This document shows, piece after piece, positions 19,123 through 28,199 of a stretch of 46,177 nucleotides of DNA. The DNA is taken from NCBI GenBank assembly GCA_023389425.1, contig JAEWEK010000175.1:1-46177 (forward strand). The letters run 5' to 3'. The translations under genes were made by a program, and so were the position numbers. The notes beneath the pieces are model-generated. The model saw only the letters and a list, made by a program, of their open reading frames with translations. It was not told where the DNA came from and did no database searches. Each line of letters starts with the position of its first letter. The first letter of the stretch is position 1. The stretch is from Pseudomonadota bacterium. GTDB lineage: Bacteria > Pseudomonadota > Gammaproteobacteria > Burkholderiales > Burkholderiaceae_D.

Positions 19123-19162
19123 GAATCGCCACATACACGATAACAAAGACGGAGACACGATC

Positions 19163-20428
19163 ATGCTGCCCATGCAAAGGCGCCTGAGCAAGCCCTTTTA
19201 CGCGATCCTGAGCCTGCCGGCAACGGCGATGGGCTTCGCTCTGTGCATCCAGATTTCGGCGCTGTCCTGGCTGCTCTCGACCAAATACCATCTCCACATC
19301 GACGAAATCGGCGTGGTGTGGGCGGCCGGACCGACCGCCGGCATCCTCGGCCAGATGATCATCGGCCTGATTTCGGATGGGACGTGGTTCTGGGGCGGAA
19401 GGCGCCGGCCCTTCATCCTGATCGGCGGCGCACTGGCCGCGCTGTCGGTGTTCCTGCTGCCGCGCATCGATACGGTGGCCGGCCTGCTCGGCACCACCAA
19501 CCTGCTGTTCGTCGCGGTGATGGTGGCGCTCACGCTCGACATCTCGATCAACATCAGCTTCAACCCCACCCGCTCGCTGATCGCCGACGTCACGCCGGAA
19601 GGCGAACCGCGTACCCGCGGCTACACCTGGATGCAGACCATATCCGGCTTCTGGGGCGTGATGGCTTACCTGATCGGCGCTTTCATCGACAACTACGCGC
19701 TGATCTCGGCCGGCGTGGTGCTGGTGCTGGCGTTCTCGGTGCTGCCGATGTTCTTCGTCGAGGAGCCGCGCACGCTGGCGCCGGCCGAACGCGAAGCCGC
19801 CACCGCGACCGACTGGGGCCAGCTGTGGCGCATCTTCGTCGCGCACGGCTTCACCTGGCTGGGCGTGCAGTCGATGTTCGTCTACATCATCGCATTCATC
19901 CAGCAGCACATCGTCGCCGGTGCGGCGGATGCGGCGGCGAGTTCGGGCAAGGTGATCGCGATTTCCTTCGCGGTGATGAACGTGGTCGGCTTCGTGCTGC
20001 CGGCGCTGGTGCTGGCGCCGCTGGTGGCGCGCTTCGGCCGGGTGCGCGTGCATGCGCTGTGCGTCGGCGTGATGGCTGCGGCCTATCTTGCCATTGCGCT
20101 GGCCGCGCGCACGCCGGGCATGCTGTACGTGCTGATGGCCGCCGTCGGCATCGGCTGGGCGGCCGTGGTCTCGCTGCCCTTCGCGGTGATGAGCGAGAAG
20201 GTCGACAGGAGCCGCATGGGATTCTTCATGGGCCTGTTCAACCTGTCGGTGGTGCTGCCGCAGCTGGCCTCGACCAAGGTCGGTTTCGTGCTCGCCGAGT
20301 CGGCCGACAAGAGCGTGCTGTTCTACATCTGCGCGGGCTGCCTCGCCGTGTCGGCGGTGCTGTGGTGCGCCGTCAGGGACACGAAGTCCGCCCTGGCGTC
20401 GCCGGCGCCGGCGTTGGCGGCTCACTGA
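19163..20428 (+). CDS. MFS sugar transporter, GPH/SLC45-like (second carrier)
   Basis: A 421-residue carrier with about 12 membrane segments and the GGRRRPFILIGG signature shared with the divergent carrier at 17597-18937, though overall similarity looks modest. The start MLPMQRRLSK has GGAGAC 6 bp upstream (19151-19156); the frame is open back to 19034 but that part covers an operator and has no membrane character. It is followed after 13 bp by a secreted esterase-like gene. Two different carriers suggest two substrates, such as maltose and glucose or longer dextrins. Confidence 0.84.
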   Translation: MLPMQRRLSKPFYAILSLPATAMGFALCIQISALSWLLSTKYHLHIDEIGVVWAAGPTAGILGQMIIGLISDGTWFWGGRRRPFILIGGALAALSVFLLPRIDTVAGLLGTTNLLFVAVMVALTLDISINISFNPTRSLIADVTPEGEPRTRGYTWMQTISGFWGVMAYLIGAFIDNYALISAGVVLVLAFSVLPMFFVEEPRTLAPAEREAATATDWGQLWRIFVAHGFTWLGVQSMFVYIIAFIQQHIVAGAADAAASSGKVIAISFAVMNVVGFVLPALVLAPLVARFGRVRVHALCVGVMAAAYLAIALAARTPGMLYVLMAAVGIGWAAVVSLPFAVMSEKVDRSRMGFFMGLFNLSVVLPQLASTKVGFVLAESADKSVLFYICAGCLAVSAVLWCAVRDTKSALASPAPALAAH

Positions 20429-20441
20429 TACGGGAGACAAG

Positions 20442-21308
20442 ATGAAGAAAATCCTCGCCTTCCTTGGCCTCGCGGCCCTGCTCTGTTCCCATGCCATTGC
20501 CGCCGACGCGACGGCGCGCCCGTCGACCGCCGGACCGGGCGTATCGCTGATGCCGGCCAAGCTGGCGATGCCGGGACTGGACCGCGAGCGCCAGCTCCGG
20601 ATCTACCTGCCGCCGGGCTACGCGACCTCGCACAAGCGCTATCCGGTGCTGTACATGCACGATGCGCAGAACCTGTTCGACGATGCGACTTCGTTTGCGG
20701 GCGAGTGGAAGGTCGACGAAACGCTCGACCAGCTGGCGCGCGACGGCAAGCTGGAGCTGATCGTGGTCGGCATCGACAACAGCCCGACCAGGCGAATCAA
20801 TGAACTCAACCCCTGGGACAATCCGCGCTTTGGCCCGGGCGAAGGGCGGCAGTACATGGAGTTCATCGTCAAGGTGGTGAAGCCCCTGGTCGACCATGCT
20901 TATCGCACCCTGCCCGACCGTGCGCACACGGGCATCATGGGAAGCTCGATGGGCGGGCTGATCACGCATTTCGCGATCGAACAGTATCCTCAGGTATTCA
21001 GCAAGGCCGGCGTATTCTCCCCGGCCTACTGGACGGCGCCGATGTCGTTTGCCTACGTGGCCGCGAAGCCGCTGCCGAGGGATGCGCGGGTCTACATGCT
21101 GATGGGCGGCGAGGAAGGCGACAGCATGGTGCCGGATGCGAGGATGATGGCGGACACGGTGCGGCGCACCGGCCTGCCGAAGGATCACTTCGTGCTCAAG
21201 ATCGTGCCGGGCGAGCACCACAACGAGGGGTTCTGGAGCAAGCAGTTTGGGGAAGCGGTGCAGTGGTTGTTCGGTCCGGAACCGAAGGCGGTGGCGGCTG
21301 CCCGCTGA
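20442..21308 (+). CDS. Exported alpha/beta-hydrolase, esterase D / IroE-like
   Basis: A 288-residue secreted hydrolase with signal peptide MKKILAFLGLAALLCSHAIA. The nucleophile elbow is GIMGSSMGGL (Ser169), HDAQNLFD near residue 73 lies at the start of the fold, and PGEHHNEGFW near the C terminus supplies the likely catalytic His. Members of this group are called putative esterases or enterochelin-esterase-like; the real substrate is seldom known. The tight 13-bp spacing to the MFS gene places it in the sugar locus, so removal of acyl groups from carbohydrates is a possible role, by inference only. Confidence 0.8.
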   Translation: MKKILAFLGLAALLCSHAIAADATARPSTAGPGVSLMPAKLAMPGLDRERQLRIYLPPGYATSHKRYPVLYMHDAQNLFDDATSFAGEWKVDETLDQLARDGKLELIVVGIDNSPTRRINELNPWDNPRFGPGEGRQYMEFIVKVVKPLVDHAYRTLPDRAHTGIMGSSMGGLITHFAIEQYPQVFSKAGVFSPAYWTAPMSFAYVAAKPLPRDARVYMLMGGEEGDSMVPDARMMADTVRRTGLPKDHFVLKIVPGEHHNEGFWSKQFGEAVQWLFGPEPKAVAAAR

Positions 21309-21357
21309 TCCGCACCGTTCAAGCGATCGAATCGTCACGCATCACCACCAAACCAAG

Positions 21358-21467
21358 CACGTCGTCCCCGCGCAGGCGGGGACCCATGGACCGCGTGCGT
21401 GGCTGCGCGTTTTAACGCAGCAGCCCGGTACACTCAGCATGGGTCCCGGCCTTCGCCGGGACGACGG
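21358..21467. repeat. Full-length GTCGTCCCCGCG dispersed palindromic element
   Basis: The left arm CACGTCGTCCCCGCGCAGGC (from 21358) and following GGGGACCCATG are inverted in CATGGGTCCCGGCCTTCGCC and GGGACGACG (to 21467), with about 48 bp between. A degenerate third arm (CCATGGGCCCCTGCCTGCGC) lies at about 21513-21543, just after the deaD stop. It is homologous in both arms and in CTCAGCATGG to the element at 766-875. The 236-bp gap between the esterase gene and deaD holds nothing else I can name. Confidence 0.8.
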
Positions 21468-21544
21468 GTGTGGGCTAACAAAGAAAGCGGAATCTTCGAC
21501 AGCGCATGCCGTCCATGGGCCCCTGCCTGCGCGGGGAAGACGGC

Positions 21545-23320
<1,776 letters not shown>

Positions 23321-23393
23321 GATTGGTGCTTCTTGTGCGAAAAGACCGACATCTTACTCGTTTATAGATCTATATGATGTTACTTTCGCAGTG

Positions 23394-24896
23394 TCAGGCG
23401 TTCGACGGGCAGTACTTCCTCACATACTCCGCATGATCCGGCATCACGTTGACGCACTGCTCGACCACGTGCGCCACGCTGCCGAGGTACTCGTCGATCC
23501 CGCCCTCGCTCTGCACGTCCACCAGCGGGTGATAGCTCTGCGGATGCAGGTTCTGGCCAGTGAACACCTGCATCCACGCGACTTCGGTGAACAGCTCGTT
23601 GTTCACGCGCTGGATGCGGCCGTGGGTGCGGAACAGCTCCATCTTCTCGCGCAGGGTGTCGGGGATCTCCATCGCCGCGCAGGCCTGCCAGAACGCCGCG
23701 TCGTCGCGCTGGTTCAGCTTGTAGTGCAGGATGATGAAGTCGCGGATGCGCTCGTAGTGGAAGCGCGACAGCGCGTTGTACGCGTCCACGTCCTTCTGGC
23801 TGAAGCCCTGGTCCGGGAAATAATCGAGCAGCATCGACACTGCCGCCTGGATCATGTGGATGCTGGTCGACTCGATCGGCTCGAGGAAGCCGGAGGCCAG
23901 GCCGATGGCGACCACGTTCTTGTTCCAGCTCTGCTTGCGCATGCCGGTCTTGAAGCGGATCGGGCGCGGATCGGCCAGCGGCTTGCCGTCCAGGTTCGAC
24001 AGCAGCACGGCGGCCGCCTCGTCGTCGCTGATGTACTGGCTGCAGTAGACGTGGCCGTTGCCGATGCGGCTCTGCAGCGGAATGCGCCACTGCCAGCCCG
24101 ACTTGTGCGCGGTGGCGCGCGTGTACGGGGTCCATGCCGGCACCGATTCGCACGGCACCGCCATCGCGCGGTCGCACGGCAGCCAGTGGGTCCAGTCCTC
24201 GAAGCCGGTCTGCAGCGTCTGTTCGATCAGCAGGCCGCGGAATCCCGAGCAGTCGATGAACAGGTCGCCCTCGATGCGCTGGCCGCTCTCCAGCACGACC
24301 GCGTCGACATGGCCGTCGGCCGGGCGCTGGCTGACCTGGGTGATCTTGCCCTCGATGCGCTCGACGCCGCGGCCTTCGGACAGCTTGCGCAAATGGCGCG
24401 CATACAGGCTGGCGTCGAAGTGGTAGGCGTAGGCGATGTCGGCCAGCGGCGAGTTGCCGAGGTCCGAGCGCGGATGCATGAACTTGTTGGCGCGCGATGC
24501 GGCGCGCGTGATCGAGTAGTCGGCCAGGTCGCGCGCCTTGCCCTGGGCGTGCGCCTTGTGCCAGTACTGGTCGAAGCCGACCATCCACAGGTCCTGCCCG
24601 AGGCGGCCGAAGCCGTGCATGTAGCGGTCGCCGTTCTTGCCCCAGTTGACGAATTCCACGCCGAGCTTGAAGGTGCCGTTGGTGGCTTTCATGAACTCGG
24701 CCTCGTCGATGCCGGCGACCGTGTTGAAGCGCTGGATCATCGGGATGGTGGCCTCGCCCACGCCGACGATGCCGATCTCGTCCGACTCGACAAGGCGGAT
24801 CTTGTAGCGCCCGCGCAGCGCGGTGGACAAGGCGGTGGCGGCCATCCAGCCGGCGGTGCCGCCGCCGACGATCACGATCGTATTCAAGGGTTGCAT
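23394..24896 (-). CDS. Flavin-dependent tryptophan halogenase homologue
   Basis: A 500-residue flavoprotein. It has the FAD dinucleotide fold GGGTAGWMAA (11-20), the conserved lysine in TFKLGVEF (Lys77, matching PrnA Lys79), the halogenase motif WxWxIP (Trp268-Trp270-Ile272-Pro273), and EPIEST with Glu342 matching PrnA Glu346. These features predict a reduced-flavin-dependent halogenase. The start follows GTGAGG; the frame extends 12 codons further without signal. It sits directly behind the TonB-dependent receptor gene, in the same orientation. Homologues next to sugar receptors are common in Xanthomonas, Caulobacter and relatives, and their substrate is unknown; tryptophan is only the family name. 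No flavin reductase gene is nearby. Confidence 0.9.
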   Translation of the reverse strand: MQPLNTIVIVGGGTAGWMAATALSTALRGRYKIRLVESDEIGIVGVGEATIPMIQRFNTVAGIDEAEFMKATNGTFKLGVEFVNWGKNGDRYMHGFGRLGQDLWMVGFDQYWHKAHAQGKARDLADYSITRAASRANKFMHPRSDLGNSPLADIAYAYHFDASLYARHLRKLSEGRGVERIEGKITQVSQRPADGHVDAVVLESGQRIEGDLFIDCSGFRGLLIEQTLQTGFEDWTHWLPCDRAMAVPCESVPAWTPYTRATAHKSGWQWRIPLQSRIGNGHVYCSQYISDDEAAAVLLSNLDGKPLADPRPIRFKTGMRKQSWNKNVVAIGLASGFLEPIESTSIHMIQAAVSMLLDYFPDQGFSQKDVDAYNALSRFHYERIRDFIILHYKLNQRDDAAFWQACAAMEIPDTLREKMELFRTHGRIQRVNNELFTEVAWMQVFTGQNLHPQSYHPLVDVQSEGGIDEYLGSVAHVVEQCVNVMPDHAEYVRKYCPSNA

Positions 24897-24910
24897 TCGA
24901 TGCCTCACAA

Positions 24911-24948
24911 AGAAAACAACCCCTGCGACCAAGGCCGGCAGGGGTTGT
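24911..24948 (-). terminator. Intrinsic terminator/attenuator between receptor and halogenase genes
   Basis: An 11-bp perfect stem ACAACCCCTGC / GCAGGGGTTGT (24916-24926, 24938-24948) with an 11-nt loop is followed on the - strand by TTTTCTTT. It lies 31 bp after the receptor stop and only 15 bp before the halogenase ribosome-binding site and start, so most transcripts should end before the halogenase. Confidence 0.8.
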
Positions 24949-24978
24949 CGTGTTGCCGTTAGTCAGCTACAGGATAAC

Positions 24979-27876
24979 TCAGAACTTGTAGATCGCCTGC
25001 AGGCCGTAGACGCGGCCGAACTTGATCGTCTCCACCGTGTTCTTCGGATCGGCCGCATAACGGACGAACGGTGCGTTGGTCCAGTTCTGCACGGTGCCGA
25101 CGATGGACAGGCCCTTCAGCATGCCGCTGCCGAAGTCGTAGCCGGCCTGGAAGTCGACCGTGGTGCTGGCCTTGATGAAGGTCAGCTGCTCGTTGTCCTG
25201 GAAGTCGCTGATCTTGCCCAGGAAGTCGCCGCGATGACGTGCCGCGACCGACGCCTGGAAGCCGTGCGCCTCGTAGTACAGGCGGGCGTTGGTCACCTGG
25301 CGCGACAGGCCCGGCAGCGGGATGGTCGAGACGCCGCCGGTATCCAGTACGGTCAGGCCGGTCGTCAGCAGGTTCACCGACGACAAGGTCACCGAGTGGT
25401 TGACCGCCAGGCCGAAGCCCTTCAGGTACGGGGTGACGAGCGCGAACGGAATCGACGCGGACAGCTCGACGCCGTGGATGTTGCCGCCGGTGCCGTTCTG
25501 CGGCGTGGTCAGGATACCCATGGTCGAGCCGGCGTTCGGGCCGCTGCTCGGCAGCGGGGTCTTGGCCGACAGCAGGCCGAGCGCCGCGAAGTCCACCAGC
25601 TTCGGCACCGACAGGATGTAGGTGTCGAGCTTCTTGTAGAAGCCGGCGGCGGCGAAGTAGCCCTTCTCGCCGTTGACGGTGAAGTACTTCTCCCACGACA
25701 CGTCCAGTGCCTTGGCGCGGAACGGCTCCAGGTTCGGGTTGCCGGCGCCGCCGGACAGGATCGCGCCGCCCGGCGCGCTCGAGTTCAGCGTGACGCCGCC
25801 GCCCGGACGCATGTCTTTCATCTGGCCGCGCGACAGGGTCTTGGCGATGCCGAAGCGCAGCATCTGGTCGTACGGCAGCTCAAAGCCGATGTTGGCGCTC
25901 GGCAGGAAGTCGTTGAACTTGTGGCCGCCGTTGATGGTGTAGGCCGGGCATGGCTTGCCGGCCGCGCCGTCACACTTGCTGGTGTCGACCACGAAGCCTT
26001 GCGAGCTCTGGTTGGTGTGCACGTACTGGCCGCCGAAGTTGCCGCGGTAGTTCAGGCCGAACATCTGGCCTTCCAGGTTGCCCATCGCGTACAGGGTGGT
26101 GACCTTTTCGGACACCGCCCAGTTCTTGTCGGTCTGGATCGGCTGGTCGACTTTCGGCAGCAGCGCATAGATCGAACCGAGCGAGCCCTGCGGGTCCCAC
26201 ACCACCACCGGAATGCCCGACTGCGGGGTCACCATGGTGCCGCTGCCCGGCACCTGGGCCGAACCGTAAGGATTGCCGCCCGGGATGATCAGGTTGCCTT
26301 CGTTCTGGTCGCGCGACTTGTCGCGGTTGGTCTGGTTGATGCCGAACTCGACGCCGCTGATCGGGCCGATTTCCAGCTCATGCTTGGCGTTCAGGCGTGC
26401 CGACTTGACCTTGTCGGTGGTCACGCCGATGGCGACGTAGCCGGCCTGCGGGTTGCCGGTCAGGCCGCCGCCCCAGCCGGCCTGGTCGGTCAGGACCACC
26501 GCGTTGCGGTCGGCGTAGTTGAGCGACGAGGTGTAGGTCGGCGACAGATTGCTCTTGCCGTCGAAGCCGGTCCACGAGATGCTGCCGATGTTGGTGGCAT
26601 TGCCCGGCTGGCCGGCCGTGGTTTCGTAGCGGCTCGAATCGTGGGTGACCTTGGAGCCGGACAGGTCGCCGGTGAAGGTCCAGCCGTTGCTGCGGAACTG
26701 GCTGTTGATGCCCCACGAATCGAGCTTGTCCTGGACGTCGTCGACGTGGTTGCGGACGTCGCCCTTGAAGTTCGAGCAGGTGCCCGACACGGCCACGCCG
26801 TTGACGATGGTCGCATTGGACAGCACGCCCGGCGGATCGTACGGGCCGGTGCTGCCGCAGATCGCGCCTTCCAGGCCGGTCAGCTTGATGTGGTCGTTGT
26901 TCTTGGAGTGGAACAGGTCGACCGTGGTCATGAAGTCCTTGTTGGGGCGGAACTGCAGGATGCCCATCACGCCTTGCTGCTTTTTCGGGATCTTCTGCAC
27001 GTCGGTCTTGAAGCCGCCCGGCACGATCGCGTTCACGCCGTTGTACTTGGGCGCGCCGGCATCGGTCAGGGTCGGGGTCCAGCCGCCCCAGCCGTCGGCC
27101 TGATACTGCTCCGCGCCGCTGTCGGTGAACTTGACGCCGCCGATCGCGAGACCGATGGTGCGGTCGGCGAACTGGTCGATGTAGGTGAGCGAGGTGCGGT
27201 AGCCGCTGCCGCTTTCGAGGCCGCCATTGTGCATGCCGGTCTTCTCGCGCTTGTAGCTGGCAGCCAGGGTGCGCTTGCTGAAGTCAAGCGGCATCACGGT
27301 GCGCTGGTCGATGGTCGAGGCGATGCCCTGGCCGACCAGGGTCGCATCCGGCGATTTGTAGATGGTGATCGAACCCATCATCTCGGCCGGGTACAGGTCG
27401 AACATCACGCCGCGGCCGTCGCCGGAGGTGGCCTGTTCGCGGCCGTTCAGCAGCGCGCCATTGAAATCGGGGGACAGGCCGCGCACGCTGATGTCCGACG
27501 CGCGGCCGGTATTCTTGTTGCGCTGCGCGGTCACGCCGGCCAGGCGCGAGATCGACTCGGCCACGGTGGCGTCGGGCAGCTTGCCGATGTCTTCGGCCGA
27601 AATGGCCTCGACGATCGAGTTGGAATTTTTCTTGATCGAGATCGCCGCTTCGATACCGCGGCGGATACCGGTCACGGTCACCTTGGAAATCGGCTGGCCG
27701 TTGGAGTCGAGTGCCTGCTGGCTGTCGGACTGCGGCGGCGTGGCGCTGGTGCTGTCCTGCGCGTACACGTTGGCGCTCATCGCCAGGAATACCGCGCAGC
27801 CGGCAGCGACCGGGCTCAGCTTGAACACAAGCTTGCCGTCGATGGTGGCGACGCGCTTGTTTTTTAGAATTTTCAT
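24979..27876 (-). CDS. TonB-dependent outer-membrane receptor (maltodextrin candidate)
   Basis: A 965-residue receptor. The signal peptide ends near ANVYA, then a plug domain with IGKLPDATVAESISRLAGVTAQR and SVRGLSPDFNGALLNGRE, then a large beta-barrel ending in a terminal Phe (VYGLQAIYKF), the outer-membrane assembly signal. The plug and long barrel are typical of the Xanthomonas/Caulobacter TonB-receptor group that includes the maltodextrin receptor MalA. The start MKILKN was chosen because GAGGGG lies 5 bp upstream; an earlier ATG at 27894 precedes that site. It is divergent from three exported glucan hydrolases, which supports maltodextrin uptake. Followed by a terminator and then the halogenase gene. 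Confidence 0.93.
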   Translation of the reverse strand: MKILKNKRVATIDGKLVFKLSPVAAGCAVFLAMSANVYAQDSTSATPPQSDSQQALDSNGQPISKVTVTGIRRGIEAAISIKKNSNSIVEAISAEDIGKLPDATVAESISRLAGVTAQRNKNTGRASDISVRGLSPDFNGALLNGREQATSGDGRGVMFDLYPAEMMGSITIYKSPDATLVGQGIASTIDQRTVMPLDFSKRTLAASYKREKTGMHNGGLESGSGYRTSLTYIDQFADRTIGLAIGGVKFTDSGAEQYQADGWGGWTPTLTDAGAPKYNGVNAIVPGGFKTDVQKIPKKQQGVMGILQFRPNKDFMTTVDLFHSKNNDHIKLTGLEGAICGSTGPYDPPGVLSNATIVNGVAVSGTCSNFKGDVRNHVDDVQDKLDSWGINSQFRSNGWTFTGDLSGSKVTHDSSRYETTAGQPGNATNIGSISWTGFDGKSNLSPTYTSSLNYADRNAVVLTDQAGWGGGLTGNPQAGYVAIGVTTDKVKSARLNAKHELEIGPISGVEFGINQTNRDKSRDQNEGNLIIPGGNPYGSAQVPGSGTMVTPQSGIPVVVWDPQGSLGSIYALLPKVDQPIQTDKNWAVSEKVTTLYAMGNLEGQMFGLNYRGNFGGQYVHTNQSSQGFVVDTSKCDGAAGKPCPAYTINGGHKFNDFLPSANIGFELPYDQMLRFGIAKTLSRGQMKDMRPGGGVTLNSSAPGGAILSGGAGNPNLEPFRAKALDVSWEKYFTVNGEKGYFAAAGFYKKLDTYILSVPKLVDFAALGLLSAKTPLPSSGPNAGSTMGILTTPQNGTGGNIHGVELSASIPFALVTPYLKGFGLAVNHSVTLSSVNLLTTGLTVLDTGGVSTIPLPGLSRQVTNARLYYEAHGFQASVAARHRGDFLGKISDFQDNEQLTFIKASTTVDFQAGYDFGSGMLKGLSIVGTVQNWTNAPFVRYAADPKNTVETIKFGRVYGLQAIYKF

Positions 27877-27983
27877 TTGTCCCCTCAAATTCATCAGAAA
27901 CGGATTATTTTCCCGAAACTACAGCCGGCGCGGCCAAAACACGGGAGCCCGATGCACACGTCAGCTTCAACGCTTGTGAAGAT

Positions 27984-28011
27984 GATGTACTAAAACTAGA
28001 TGCACTGTCAA
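27984..28011 (-). promoter_or_regulatory. TonB-receptor promoter with overlapping operator
   Basis: On the - strand TTGACA (28011-28006), a 16-bp spacer and TACATC (27989-27984). TGTACTAAAACTAGA (27986-28000) overlaps the -10 and spacer and matches the locus operator consensus at 10 of 12 positions. A leader of roughly 100 nt precedes the receptor start. The whole 27877-28199 gap is this divergent control region. Confidence 0.45.
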
Positions 28012-28084
28012 CGCGACGTGTTCTCGGATAACATGTGACGTAGGAATTCTGACACAGCCCTCTATGGAGCGATGAGAGAAGCGT

Positions 28085-28132
28085 TGTATTCGGGCTACAA
28101 TTCGGGCAGCTCGACCATGTAGTCGTACTACA
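28085..28132. promoter_or_regulatory. Tandem RpiR-like operators of the susA operon
   Basis: TGTATTCGGGCTACA (28085-28099, 10 of 12) and TGTAGTCGTACTACA (28118-28132, perfect dyad, 12 of 12) start 33 bp apart, about three helical turns, on the same DNA face. TACAAT (28096-28101) overlapping the first could be the -10 of the + strand operon, though no good -35 is visible. Confidence 0.6.
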
Positions 28133-28162
28133 AATCGCTCAAATTTCACCAATATTGCTCAG

Positions 28163-28181
28163 ATGCACCAAAATGGTGCAT
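28163..28181. promoter_or_regulatory. Perfect inverted repeat in the susA leader
   Basis: ATGCACCA-AAA-TGGTGCAT is an 8-bp perfect dyad with a 3-bp centre, ending 18 bp before the susA start and just before its ribosome-binding site. It does not fit the TGTAGT consensus. It could be an operator for another regulator or an mRNA hairpin controlling translation. Confidence 0.5.
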
Positions 28182-28199
28182 GCGAAACGGGAGACAGTG

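Noticed and set aside
19034..19162. Longer N terminus of the second MFS carrier
   Set aside because: The extra 43 residues are not membrane-like, cover an operator and part of the divergent promoter, and the ATG at 19163 has a good ribosome-binding site.
21360..21470. Small coding gene reading VVPAQAGTHGPR...GPGLRRDDG
   Set aside because: This peptide is the usual translation of the dispersed palindromic repeat; there is no ribosome-binding site and the arms are inverted repeats.
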